DNA from: Luteococcus sp048595755
GTDB taxonomy: Bacteria; Actinomycetota; Actinomycetes; Propionibacteriales; Propionibacteriaceae
Reading direction: 5' to 3'
NCBI RefSeq assembly: GCF_048595755.1
Contig: NZ_CP184360.1
Location: 1,178,001 to 1,242,000, forward strand
Length of the DNA stretch: 64,000 bases
Shown here: positions 49,636 to 59,044 of the stretch, in pieces
Position numbering within the stretch: the first letter of the stretch is position 1
How the letters are laid out: each line of letters opens with the position of its first letter
Made by a program: the position numbers and the translations under genes
Notes under the pieces: generated by a model
What the model saw: the letters and a program-made list of their open reading frames with translations, nothing else
Told to the model about the DNA's origin: nothing
Database searches by the model: none

Positions 49636-52600
49636 CTGTTGCTCCCTTCCAGAGCGGCTTGAATCGCGGTGGCTGTCGGTTCCACCAGACGCCACCCCTC
49701 AGCTGCCAGGTCCTCGGCGTCACGTTCGTCGTACGTGAGCGTGACGGCGATGTGCCGGTCTGGCCAGGCAAAGTCGACGGGGATGAACTGCTCTCCCACT
49801 TCTTCACCCACCAGTGCCGGTGCAGTGACGCCCAGCTTGGACAGTTCTTCTGCGAGATCCTCCACCGCGGGTTCGAAGTCCGCTTCCAGGACCGTTCGCC
49901 ACGCGTCACTGATGTCGAGTCGTCGGGGCGCGCTGGAGACGCTGGCCTGTGCTCCTGCAGCGCTGGTGGCCACGATGGTGGTCTCGAGATCGATCGGTCG
50001 GAACATGAGGGCATTGGACAGCTGCAGCCAGGTGCGCCAAGCGTCGCGGAAATCATGTTCGAACAGTGTCTCTTGTCGATCATCAAGGGCGACGGCGATG
50101 TCCATGTGCGTGGGGGAGTCGGGTCGGCGTCTGGCAAGCACTCCCACAGGACCCTGTCGCCACCACCACGACAGCCTCTGGCCGTCGACCTGACCGTCCG
50201 CACCCTGGGTCAGTAGGGCGTTGGCCACTTCACTGAGGCTGCCGCGCTCGGGGACGGAGGGAGTGGTGTGCTGGGGAATGAAGGCTGGCAGTGCGCGGGC
50301 GAAGCGGCGCCAGGCGTCGGGGTCGGGCATCTGGATCCATGCGGCGAGCATTGCCATCGGCCCCTGCTGTACGGCCTGGGGGACGGTCTGGTTGAAGCCG
50401 AACAGCTGGGTCAGGCCTGGCAGGAGCTGGGTGCTGAACCATGAGAGCTCCGGGGGTTGGTTGGCCGAGAAGGCGTCGAGGTCGTGTGACGTGACTGCGA
50501 GCACCTCGTGACCTGCAAGGCGTAAGAGGTGACGCTTCTCGGCGTCGTCGGCGATGCGGTTGTGCGCGGGAGTGGCGTGGAAGGCGAAGCCGTCGGTGAA
50601 GATGGCAATGCGGGGTACAGGCCGGTTCGCGGTGAGTACGAAGTCGGGTCGGCATCCTGCCAAGGGCACCTGGGGTTCCAGCTTCCACTGGGCATTGCCC
50701 AGCCGCAGCTCGATCACATTGCCCCAGTCGGCCGGTCGCTCCGTGACGGTGGCACCGATGCCGGTGGCCATGCGGGTGAAGGCCTCGCGGAAACGTAGTT
50801 CCAGGTGTGACTCGTGGCTCTGTCCGGCGCTGAGTTCGTGGGTGATCTTCCAGTCCATGTCGTCGGGCTCGTCGTCCCCTGTGACTCCGCTGCCCAGAAT
50901 CGCTCGCAGGTGTCGCTCCGCGGTGCCCCGAGAAACCCGGTCGACGTCCTGGGGCGCAGCCAGCGGAAGCAGGCACCGGTGGCAGGCCAGACGCTGCTCA
51001 TGCTGGCACTCGCAGTCGCGCACGGTGCGATAGGCCCGCAGCAGGAGATCCCAGAGATTCTCGGGGCCGCCGAGCTCCGCCAGATAGCCGGTGCCACCGG
51101 GCACGGTGTCGTGAAGCAGCAGGGCCGGGCGGGTGCCGCCGTCACTGCCCGGAGCATTGACCACGGCAACTCCGATGTGGTCTGGGGAACCACCGAACTG
51201 GTCCCGCAGACCGAGCAGCAGGGCGGCCTGCAGGCTGGGCAGCGCAAAGCTGTCACCGGTCGTGACGGTCCACGGCAATGGAATGACGACGCCCTGCGTG
51301 GTGAGCGTCCGGGACAGGGCGATGCTGCGCACATGCTCGTCCGGGTCGCGCCGGAAGCGGCACCATGGGCGATGCTCATCCATGGAATTTGCCCGGGCGG
51401 AGTTGTCGATGTGACCGCAGCCTTCACACACTCGGAACAAGCTGGACGCCACGTCATCACCCGCGATCTTGCGCGGTGTGGCCATGGTGCTGCGACGGCC
51501 CACATTGAGCCACTTGATGGTCAGACGGGTCAGGTACTGGGCGCCGAAGTCGTAGCCGTCGACGAACCAGGCGTTCTTGACCTCTGCCTGGTCAATGTCG
51601 GCGGCGGTGACGATGGTGAACCGGGTGCGCTTGCGGTCGTCGGTGCGGTCGTCGATGCGCGACTCGTCGCGGCGAATGGCGGCCGAGGCGCGGGTGAGTT
51701 CCACGACGTCGAGCCGTTGGCCCATGTCGCGCATGCCCTGGTCTCCGCACCGTGGGCAGGCGGGCGCCACGCGCTCCCGACCGGTCTCGGCGAGGTCCTG
51801 CGCATGGCCGCAGGCAGGGCAGAAGGCCCATGGACGAATGCCGTCGGCCTCGGTGCCCAGGTCGACGGCGTCGATCTCGATCTCCCAGCCCTTGGCGTAG
51901 AAGGTGGCTCCGGGCGCGAACTCCCGCAGGGCCTGGGCAGAGGGCCGTTGAATGTCGTAGGGCTCGGCCATGTACTTGCCCTCTTCGGGGTCGAACCAGC
52001 TCACCTCCACGTCCAGGGTGGCTGCGTCGCCGAGCAGGGTGTAGTTGGGCAGCAGCCCGAACTCCTCCAGCACGGAGATCCAGTACTTGCCGGTGAGGTC
52101 CTTGATCCGGGCCCGCGTGAGTTTCAGTGCGGCATAGGCCGTCTGCAGCGAACGCTTGTCGTCCTCCGAGGCGGCAGCCACTTCAGCAGCCTGCTGCAAG
52201 GCCGGGATCGAGTTCTGGATGGTCATCACACGGTGTTCCAGAAGCTCTTTGCTGCTGCGCCACCGGTCGGACGCCTGATGGACTGCCAGCGCCAAGGGAC
52301 TGGTGTGTGGTCCTTCTTGGGGCAGGGTCCACAGCCGCAGACTTTCCCGGGAATCAGCGCGGAGGTGGGCCCCGAAGGCGCGGGTGAAGCTCGCCCAGAG
52401 TTCGTCGGCCGAGCCTTCGGCCAAGTCGATCAGATCACCAAGGAAGGTGCCAGTCGCCGCACTCTCCATGGCGGCGCGGGCACTGCGCGGATGGTGAGCG
52501 TCCACCTCGTCCCGAGCGAAGCGGTCCACCAAGTGGGCCAGATACTGCCGCTGCAGGATCTCTTCGGCACTCAGGTAGATGGACGGCGGCCGGACGGCTC

Positions 52601-55600
52601 CGTTGATCAGGGACGACGGATCTCCCAAGCGCGGAAGGAATTCGCCACGTCCGGTGACATAGGCCAGGTTCAGCGCATTGCCGGTCTGACGTCCGGCGCG
52701 GCCGATGCGCTGCAGGTAGGAAGCAACGGTGCGGGGCAGCGATGCGAGGAAGACCGCGGACAGGTCGCCGATGTCGATGCCCATCTCCAGGGTGGGGGTG
52801 GCCACCAAGGTGTTGGGACTGTTCGGGTCGCTCTGGCTTGCCTTGAAACCGTCCTCGTATTCCAGCCGGGTCTTCGCATCGAGCAACGAGGTGTGTTCGC
52901 GGGCGACAATCCGTCGCATGTCGCTGCTGGTGTACAGGCGCCGGTAGAAGTTCGTGGCGTCCATGGCCGAGGGCGAAAGACGCCCAGTGCAGCGTGCGTA
53001 GAGGCAGGGTGCGCCGTCCAGCTGCTGGACCGCCGCCAGCGAGGCGGTGAACTGGCCGTGGCACAGGTCGCACTGCAGTTGGTGACGTGCGGCGGTCAGG
53101 TCGTCGTCGCTGGTGGGAGTGATCAGTACTCGGGTGGGGTCGATGGCATAGACCACGGCGCCGCGCTCGGTACGGGTGGCTCGCAACACGAAGTCGCGGC
53201 CAAGGCGGTCCAACAGCGCGCGCACCAGCCGTGCACCGTGCTGCGGAGGCACGCCCAGGCAGCGACCCGTCCATCGGGCGTACCAGGCCTGGGAATCAGT
53301 CACGGTGTCGAGCAGCGGATCCTTGCCCACTCGTTCCCCGCCCACACGGGGGAAGGCGGGGGCGGAGCGGCCCTTGGGGAAGGCGGGCATTCCTTCATTC
53401 TTGGGGCGGCCTCCCCAGATGGCCCAGCGCTCCCCGTCCTTCTGGATGTACTTCTCGAACCAGCGATGCTCAATGGATCCCTGGATGCGCATGTGTTCCA
53501 GCACACCTCGCACCCACTGGGTGAGGACTTCGTCGGGGAGTTCCGCCAGGTGCTCGTCGAGCTCCTGCTGGTCGTCGCCATTGACCACTCGTCGTGCAGT
53601 GGTGGCCATCATCGCGGGGGTTCCGGCATCGACGTGGACGCTGAGGGAACCGGTCTGTTCCAGCGTGCGGCCCACGCGTGAGTTGAGACCGAATTCCAGG
53701 GTGAGGTCGAACAGCAGACGCCGCTTCACCTTGTTGCGGACGGCGCGGCTCACCGAGGCCTGACGCTGGGCCTGCCAGAACTCCGCCATCTTGGGGTCAC
53801 TGACGAACTCATTGGGCAGTAGCCGGTAGCGGCGGAAGGCATCGTCGCCAGCGCGACTCAGGATGCCGTCGGCGAGCTCGTCGAGGTTCAGCTCGTCGGG
53901 GTGGTCGGTGAAGGCGTCGCGCATCACGGAGCGCATGGTGAGGGTGTGTGAACGGGCCGCGACGAAGCCGGCGCGATGGGCGGCGTCCTGCACGCTGTCG
54001 GTGAAGACCAAGGCCTTCTTCTCGGACGCGTCCAGTTCGCCAGATCCGAACAGCGACGAGAGGCTCACCGAGAGGAGGGTGGCGATGGCCGAGCCCAGGA
54101 AGCGGATGCCGTCGCGCTGCTGGCAGCTGGGGCAGGTGTCATTGCGGGAGTCGTCTGAGGCGTCGCGCCCGGAGTGCATCAGGACCGGCAGCAGACGGCC
54201 GTGGCGGTATTCGGCGTCGTCTTGATCGGGAAGGTTGGCTGTGATCTCCCGCTGGTTCAGCGACAGCCAACGCAGGCCCTCAACCGATTCGCCGGTGGCG
54301 GCGCGGGCGGCTTCGGTGGGGGCACTGATGAGAGCGCGGAACTGGCCGGTCTTGGTCAGGTGGTTGGCGCGGATGTTCTTGTCCGAGGCCGACAGGCCGG
54401 TGCCCGTGGTGGCCAATTCGATGCCCCACCCGGAGCGGCCACAGTGCCGGCAGTAGATGGCGGGGAAGGCGGTGTCGGCGCTCCCGGCCGTCGCCTCGTC
54501 GGTGGCCAGTGGTACCAGGGCGCCGTCGTCGCTCCACTGGTAGTTCACGGCGCTGGAGGCAACGCGGTCGATCCGGCTGAGTTCACGCACCCACAGGTGG
54601 GTCTCCACACTCGCAACTCCGCGTCCAAGCCTGGCGCGCAGGTGGCTGAGGGCCGCGATCAGCTGGGTGATGAAGGCTATGCCCTTCTCCCGGCTGGCTT
54701 CGTCGGTGGCGGGGGGCAGGAGACTGTCGGCGATGTCATCGAGGTTGGTGGCTCGCTCGGTGTGCTTGATCAGTTCGCGCACCATCGGCAGTGCCTTGAA
54801 CTGCGCCAGCTGCCCGGCCGCAGTGACGGCTACAGGGACTGTGCGGGGTGAGCCTGCGTTGTCGGTGGTGCGTGGCGTGAACAGTTCGCTGATCAACGTC
54901 TGGCAGATGGTGGCGCCGTTGGTCTGGTCTTCCAACCGTGTGACGAGTTCGGAGAGCAGGTCGAGTGTGGGAGTGGTGGGCTCGCAGTCCGCTGGCGCGG
55001 CGGCGTCGGCGAACCAGTCGTCCAGGCTGACTCGTGATTCCGTGATGACGCAGGATTCGTCGAAGTCTTCGCCGAAGATCTCGCTGGCAAAGCTGACCAT
55101 CTCCGACGAGTCGCTGCCATCGCCCAGCGTGGCGGATGTGCCAACGGGGGTGATGAAGCCAAGTGGGCGGGCCAGGTCCTCGTCGGTGTGGCTGCCCGGC
55201 TGCCAGTGGCTCTTGAGAGTGAGGCCAAGGCGGCGCAGCAACATGGCGACGTCTGTGCCCTGGGCGCCGTCATAGGTGTGGAATTCGTCGAGGACGACGT
55301 ATTGCAGGCTCTCTGCACTCTGCTGCCAGAGGCGGGCATCGTCGGCGCGCAGCAACAGGTGGTCGAGCATCTTGTAGTTCGTGAGGATGATGTCCGGTGC
55401 TTGGCTGCGGATGATGTCGCGGCTGGTGATCAGGCCGTCGGCGCTCACTGTGGTGCGCTTGGGCCCGTCCTCGCCGGTGTACAGGGCGGCGGTGATCCCG
55501 GCGTACGGGTTGCTCGAACCATCCGACGGCTGTTCGGTGAGCATCGCGGTGAGGCGCTGTGCCTGGTCGTTGGCGAGCGCATTCATCGGGTACAGGATCA

Positions 55601-56009
55601 GCGCCTTCGTGCCGCCCGCCGTGCCGCTGCGGCGGGCGCGCAGCACGTGGTCGAGGATCGGCACCAGGAAGCACTCGGTCTTGCCGGAGCCGGTTCCGGT
55701 GGTCACCAGTGTGGGCTGGGGCCGTCGATCGCGGCTCGACAGGCGGCTCCACGCTGCGGCCTGGTGGCCGTACGGCGGGAAGGGCGTGTTGATGATGTCG
55801 AGTGCCTGCTCCCACCCGTCGGCTGCCGGGGCGAAGGGCAGGCGCGTGCGCACATACGGGCCCTTGAAGATGCCGTCGGTCTGGTGCTGCAAGAAGTCGT
55901 TCAGGGCACTGCGAGCATCACCATCGGCCAGCGCGAAGGTGGTGGTGAGGTAGTCGAGCAGTGCGGTCTGGAGGACTCCGGCCTGACGGGTGGGGAGCAG
56001 CTCACTCAT
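49632..56009 (-). CDS. giant DEAD/DEAH helicase with DUF1998 zinc domain and Vsr/DUF559-like C-terminal domain (YprA/DruE-like)
   Basis: The 2125-residue protein has a superfamily 2 core: Walker A TTGTGSGKTE (about 103-112), VVLDEFHTYDGAQGTDVAML (DEFH at 241-244), VGTSATLGDG, and motif VI RIGRAGRQTGNA (about 1103). Paired Cys motifs suggest several zinc sites: CRHCGRSGW (about 520), CPSCQQRD (about 623), CDLCHGQ (about 976), CPACGHAQD and CPRCGDQG (about 1400), CEGCGHID (about 1530), and the DUF1998 cluster CECQHEQRLACHRC (about 1668). Near 1790 GCRPDFVLT and FTDGFAFH plus KRHLLRLAGHEVLAV resemble a PD-(D/E)XK (Vsr/DUF559) fold. This layout fits helicases of the Druantia/DISARM/YprA kind. It overlaps both neighbours. 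Confidence 0.9.
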   Translation of the reverse strand: MSELLPTRQAGVLQTALLDYLTTTFALADGDARSALNDFLQHQTDGIFKGPYVRTRLPFAPAADGWEQALDIINTPFPPYGHQAAAWSRLSSRDRRPQPTLVTTGTGSGKTECFLVPILDHVLRARRSGTAGGTKALILYPMNALANDQAQRLTAMLTEQPSDGSSNPYAGITAALYTGEDGPKRTTVSADGLITSRDIIRSQAPDIILTNYKMLDHLLLRADDARLWQQSAESLQYVVLDEFHTYDGAQGTDVAMLLRRLGLTLKSHWQPGSHTDEDLARPLGFITPVGTSATLGDGSDSSEMVSFASEIFGEDFDESCVITESRVSLDDWFADAAAPADCEPTTPTLDLLSELVTRLEDQTNGATICQTLISELFTPRTTDNAGSPRTVPVAVTAAGQLAQFKALPMVRELIKHTERATNLDDIADSLLPPATDEASREKGIAFITQLIAALSHLRARLGRGVASVETHLWVRELSRIDRVASSAVNYQWSDDGALVPLATDEATAGSADTAFPAIYCRHCGRSGWGIELATTGTGLSASDKNIRANHLTKTGQFRALISAPTEAARAATGESVEGLRWLSLNQREITANLPDQDDAEYRHGRLLPVLMHSGRDASDDSRNDTCPSCQQRDGIRFLGSAIATLLSVSLSSLFGSGELDASEKKALVFTDSVQDAAHRAGFVAARSHTLTMRSVMRDAFTDHPDELNLDELADGILSRAGDDAFRRYRLLPNEFVSDPKMAEFWQAQRQASVSRAVRNKVKRRLLFDLTLEFGLNSRVGRTLEQTGSLSVHVDAGTPAMMATTARRVVNGDDQQELDEHLAELPDEVLTQWVRGVLEHMRIQGSIEHRWFEKYIQKDGERWAIWGGRPKNEGMPAFPKGRSAPAFPRVGGERVGKDPLLDTVTDSQAWYARWTGRCLGVPPQHGARLVRALLDRLGRDFVLRATRTERGAVVYAIDPTRVLITPTSDDDLTAARHQLQCDLCHGQFTASLAAVQQLDGAPCLYARCTGRLSPSAMDATNFYRRLYTSSDMRRIVAREHTSLLDAKTRLEYEDGFKASQSDPNSPNTLVATPTLEMGIDIGDLSAVFLASLPRTVASYLQRIGRAGRQTGNALNLAYVTGRGEFLPRLGDPSSLINGAVRPPSIYLSAEEILQRQYLAHLVDRFARDEVDAHHPRSARAAMESAATGTFLGDLIDLAEGSADELWASFTRAFGAHLRADSRESLRLWTLPQEGPHTSPLALAVHQASDRWRSSKELLEHRVMTIQNSIPALQQAAEVAAASEDDKRSLQTAYAALKLTRARIKDLTGKYWISVLEEFGLLPNYTLLGDAATLDVEVSWFDPEEGKYMAEPYDIQRPSAQALREFAPGATFYAKGWEIEIDAVDLGTEADGIRPWAFCPACGHAQDLAETGRERVAPACPRCGDQGMRDMGQRLDVVELTRASAAIRRDESRIDDRTDDRKRTRFTIVTAADIDQAEVKNAWFVDGYDFGAQYLTRLTIKWLNVGRRSTMATPRKIAGDDVASSLFRVCEGCGHIDNSARANSMDEHRPWCRFRRDPDEHVRSIALSRTLTTQGVVIPLPWTVTTGDSFALPSLQAALLLGLRDQFGGSPDHIGVAVVNAPGSDGGTRPALLLHDTVPGGTGYLAELGGPENLWDLLLRAYRTVRDCECQHEQRLACHRCLLPLAAPQDVDRVSRGTAERHLRAILGSGVTGDDEPDDMDWKITHELSAGQSHESHLELRFREAFTRMATGIGATVTERPADWGNVIELRLGNAQWKLEPQVPLAGCRPDFVLTANRPVPRIAIFTDGFAFHATPAHNRIADDAEKRHLLRLAGHEVLAVTSHDLDAFSANQPPELSWFSTQLLPGLTQLFGFNQTVPQAVQQGPMAMLAAWIQMPDPDAWRRFARALPAFIPQHTTPSVPERGSLSEVANALLTQGADGQVDGQRLSWWWRQGPVGVLARRRPDSPTHMDIAVALDDRQETLFEHDFRDAWRTWLQLSNALMFRPIDLETTIVATSAAGAQASVSSAPRRLDISDAWRTVLEADFEPAVEDLAEELSKLGVTAPALVGEEVGEQFIPVDFAWPDRHIAVTLTYDERDAEDLAAEGWRLVEPTATAIQAALEGSNR

Positions 56010-58077
56010 CGGTCGTCGTGTCTTCCTCTAGCGGGTACAGGTGGAAGAGGAGGTCGTCGGTCTCCAGCCCCATGCCGTGGAAGAGGTTGCGCATGATGCC
56101 GACCTTCGAAGGCGTGCTGCTTTGGCAGTAGACGAGCATTCCCGGGAGAGCCTCTGTGTAGAGATACTCGTAGCCCGCGTCTGGATGGTCGTAACGGATG
56201 CCTCCGCCGGTGTGCCGTGCCCCTTGACGGAAGGCCACTGCATCCTCGTCGTGCAGGTGCCGCACCAGCTCGAGCAGCGCCTGCTTCCAGCTGGACACCG
56301 GGTGCACCACGCCTTGGAACTCCCACGCCTTGATGACTCGTCCCTTGAAATCCTCGTCCTCGCCGAGAGGGACTGCATCGGAGGAATTGGCGGGCGGACT
56401 GAAGGAGTTGGTGGGGGTGGTCCAGATCCGCGAAGCAATCTCGACGAGTTCCTGAGTTCGGGCTTCCATCTGCCCGAGCCCCCACCGCTCGGCGTTGGCG
56501 ATCTGCTTGTTCACCCGGTAAGGGGAGTGGGCGAATCCTTCTTCCGCTTCCCGCTTGGCCTGGAAGGATCGATTCGAGTACTCGGAGTTGTACCCGGTGA
56601 CGGTGAGGTTGCCCAGCCGGTGGAGCCAGTGCTCGTGGATCTCTTCCGCATGTGGCCCGAGTTCGTCCTGCCACGCTGGGGTAAGCGTCTGGGGCATCAC
56701 ATGTTCGATGCTGATCTCGCCCAGTGCCAGGCGATTCGCGATGTCTCGGACATCCTTGGACGTCCCATTCTCGACGGACTCCCAGAAGTAGTTCCGCTGC
56801 TGCCCCGCAATGTGGTACATGTCCTTGCTGGCCAGGGATTCAGCGAACTCTGAGTCGCTGGGGAAGGTTCCGGTGCCGCCGCGCTTGGTGACCATGTAGG
56901 CGAAGACGTCCACGAAGGACGCGTCGGCAGTGACGTGCTTGGCGGTTTCACGGTGAAGCAGGGCGAAGATCTTGTTCAGGGCATTGGTGGGATAGCCACA
57001 GACCCAGCGGCGCGTCAGGTAACTGTCGACTGTGGTGAGGATCGAGAGGAAGCTCTCCCCGGTGATGTCCCCGGCACGGTAGTCACGCATGATGAGCATC
57101 AGGAAGGGATAGGTGACCTGCCGATCGACCAGGTTGTAGCGGCGCAGCAGTCGGTCGACGTGAACATCTCCGGTTGTGGCATTGCGCAGGTCTCGGTAGT
57201 GGTAGGCGAAGTCGCGCATGTCGGCGAGGACGTCAGCAATCGGACGTTCGCTCTGCAGCACGTGACTCTTGAACTCTGGGTACAGGTCGTCCTTGCGGGG
57301 CGTTCGGCCCAGAACCGCGGTGAGGTAGTGCCGAATGAAGTCGGAGGTTTCGAAGTTGACGGCCACCTCCATGCGGTTCCAGCAGTCCTCGTAGAGGCGG
57401 TCCTGCTCCTTTCGGGGGAGCCCCATCAGGACGAAGTTGCGGATCAGGTCGGCTTCAGTGAGTCCGCGGCCGGTGGAGTTCAGGCTCTCGAAGATGAGTT
57501 GGGCATCGTCTGCATCGTCCAGCTGAAGGCGCATCACCTGCAGCTTGCGGGCTGCCTCGAAGAGGCCCTGTGGGCTGATCTCCGAGGCCTGGATGCGCTT
57601 CACCAAGTAGTTGAAGTTCGCGGTGACATTGGAGTTCTCGTCGTGGTTCGCAGCGCTGTCGAACAGCTTCTCGTAGGCGGCTGCATCTGCCTTCACCGGC
57701 TTGAGCTTGAGCTTGTAGCCGCTGGCGGCGAACTCCGAACGCAAGAATCCGTCCTCGATGCGTCGCCTCAGACGATCATCTGGCTCGACCAAGCCGGTGG
57801 CGAGGGCGTGATGCAGTGCCAGGAAGAGCAAGTTGACGGTGGTGAGGCGCTGCTGCCCGTCGATGATGGTGGATTCACCAATGGCGCCCTCCACCTTGTA
57901 CACGATGGAACCGAAGAAGTGGTTGGGCTTGTCCTTGCGGACCACCATGACGAGATCGTCGAAGAGCTGGCGGCAGTTGTCGATGTTCCAGTCGTAGTTG
58001 CGCTGGTACACAGGGATGACGAGGCAGGTGTCGTCCCCGCTGAACATCTGGACCAAGGGTTGGAGCGAACCTTGCAT
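56002..58077 (-). CDS. DUF262-DUF1524 (GmrSD-like) protein with extra C-terminal domain
   Basis: The 691-residue protein has an N-terminal DUF262 ParB/Srx-like domain (VIPVYQRNYDWNIDNCRQLF; STIIDGQQRLTTVNLLFLAL) and a central DUF1524 HNH nuclease (ISIEHVMPQTLTPAW, HRLGNLTVTGYNSEYSNRSF). These are the two halves of GmrSD type IV restriction enzymes that cut glucosylated DNA. A further domain of about 110 residues (WEFQGVVHPVSSWKQALLEL, YLYTEALPGMLVYC) ends the protein. ATG 58077 with GGAGG upstream starts 1 bp after the nucleotidase stop; it overlaps the giant helicase by 8 bp. Confidence 0.9.
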   Translation of the reverse strand: MQGSLQPLVQMFSGDDTCLVIPVYQRNYDWNIDNCRQLFDDLVMVVRKDKPNHFFGSIVYKVEGAIGESTIIDGQQRLTTVNLLFLALHHALATGLVEPDDRLRRRIEDGFLRSEFAASGYKLKLKPVKADAAAYEKLFDSAANHDENSNVTANFNYLVKRIQASEISPQGLFEAARKLQVMRLQLDDADDAQLIFESLNSTGRGLTEADLIRNFVLMGLPRKEQDRLYEDCWNRMEVAVNFETSDFIRHYLTAVLGRTPRKDDLYPEFKSHVLQSERPIADVLADMRDFAYHYRDLRNATTGDVHVDRLLRRYNLVDRQVTYPFLMLIMRDYRAGDITGESFLSILTTVDSYLTRRWVCGYPTNALNKIFALLHRETAKHVTADASFVDVFAYMVTKRGGTGTFPSDSEFAESLASKDMYHIAGQQRNYFWESVENGTSKDVRDIANRLALGEISIEHVMPQTLTPAWQDELGPHAEEIHEHWLHRLGNLTVTGYNSEYSNRSFQAKREAEEGFAHSPYRVNKQIANAERWGLGQMEARTQELVEIASRIWTTPTNSFSPPANSSDAVPLGEDEDFKGRVIKAWEFQGVVHPVSSWKQALLELVRHLHDEDAVAFRQGARHTGGGIRYDHPDAGYEYLYTEALPGMLVYCQSSTPSKVGIMRNLFHGMGLETDDLLFHLYPLEEDTTTDE

Positions 58078-58078
58078 G

Positions 58079-59044
58079 TCAGTCCTCCTGCTCTGAGTCG
58101 GCAGCTGCCGTCGATGCGGCGCTCGGTGCTGTCTTGTTGAGTTCTCCGAACGGGACGTAGACCGCTGGTGCGGAAACCCCCTCGAAGTGGCGCTGCTGGT
58201 CGTCGAAGAAGATGTGGGGTTTGAGGACGTTGAGCACCGTCGACTTTGGTAGCCCTCCCAGGAAGAAGGCATCATCAACTTGGAGCCCCCAGCTCATCAG
58301 GCTGCGAATTGCGCGTTCGTGGGCGGGCGCGTTACGGGCGGTGACAAGGCTCACGCGCAGCCTGCGCTTGTAGTCCCGGTCCTGTTCAACGGCCTTGTCT
58401 TCCGCCGTCTGGATCTTGTTCACGGCCTGCAGGAACTTGTACAGGGGACCCGGAGTGAGCGGAATCTCGGCTCGGGATGCCTCGTGGCGCTGGTACTCCT
58501 CCATCCCTTCGGATTGGTACACCTGCTCGGCGGAGTCATCTGCCAAGACACCATCGAAGTCGAACGCGATGCGCAGGGACTCACCCTCGTGATCCAGCAG
58601 AGGGCTGCTCGTCATCACTTGGCCGGCGGGTTGCCCCGCTTCGATGGCATGGCGGACATCGGCTTCGTTGGCCGACAGGAAGAGGGACATGTTGAAGGCT
58701 GACATGAAGTCTTCCGCGCCGAGGCCACGACGGAAGATCGCTCGAGAGATTGGAAGATCGTGGTGCTTGATCGAGTCCATCACCCTCAGCCCAGAAGCTG
58801 GGCTGTTGCGTGACATGACGATCACTTCGACGAGGTTCTCCTGGAGTGCGTTCAGCCCTAGGAGGCGTTGGATGAAGGGAAACGCGATGCCGGGCTCCAA
58901 GGGATGGTGCTGGTTCTCCGCTTGGAACTCTTCGTATTTGACGACCCCTTGCTCGCGGAAAACGCGATCGCTCTCGGAAAGGTCGAAGAGTGCGCTAGAA
59001 GCGACGCCAACCACCAAGGATTCATTCAGGTCCGGGGTGCTCAA
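58079..59044 (-). CDS. cytosolic 5'-nucleotidase I-type protein (PF06189)
   Basis: The 321-residue protein matches the cN-I family, which removes phosphate from nucleoside monophosphates. Family stretches are ASSALFDLSESDRVF, LEPGIAFPFIQRLLGLNAL, VIVMSRNSPASGLRVMDSI, ISRAIFRRG and FMSAFNMSLFLSANEADVR; the catalytic site is IAFDFDGVLADD (D162, D164), with VSLVTARNAPAHERAIR and IFFDDQQRHFE completing the HAD-like fold. The start is TTG at 59044, overlapping the methyltransferase stop as TTGA, with GGGAGTGAGAG upstream. A nucleotidase fixed inside a restriction-type operon is unusual; a nucleotide-depleting or regulatory role is inferred. Confidence 0.88.
   Translation of the reverse strand: MSTPDLNESLVVGVASSALFDLSESDRVFREQGVVKYEEFQAENQHHPLEPGIAFPFIQRLLGLNALQENLVEVIVMSRNSPASGLRVMDSIKHHDLPISRAIFRRGLGAEDFMSAFNMSLFLSANEADVRHAIEAGQPAGQVMTSSPLLDHEGESLRIAFDFDGVLADDSAEQVYQSEGMEEYQRHEASRAEIPLTPGPLYKFLQAVNKIQTAEDKAVEQDRDYKRRLRVSLVTARNAPAHERAIRSLMSWGLQVDDAFFLGGLPKSTVLNVLKPHIFFDDQQRHFEGVSAPAVYVPFGELNKTAPSAASTAAADSEQED

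Noticed and set aside
50814..53681. 955-residue open frame on the plus strand opposite the giant helicase
   Set aside because: It is an antisense shadow of the helicase; the helicase strand carries all recognised motifs.
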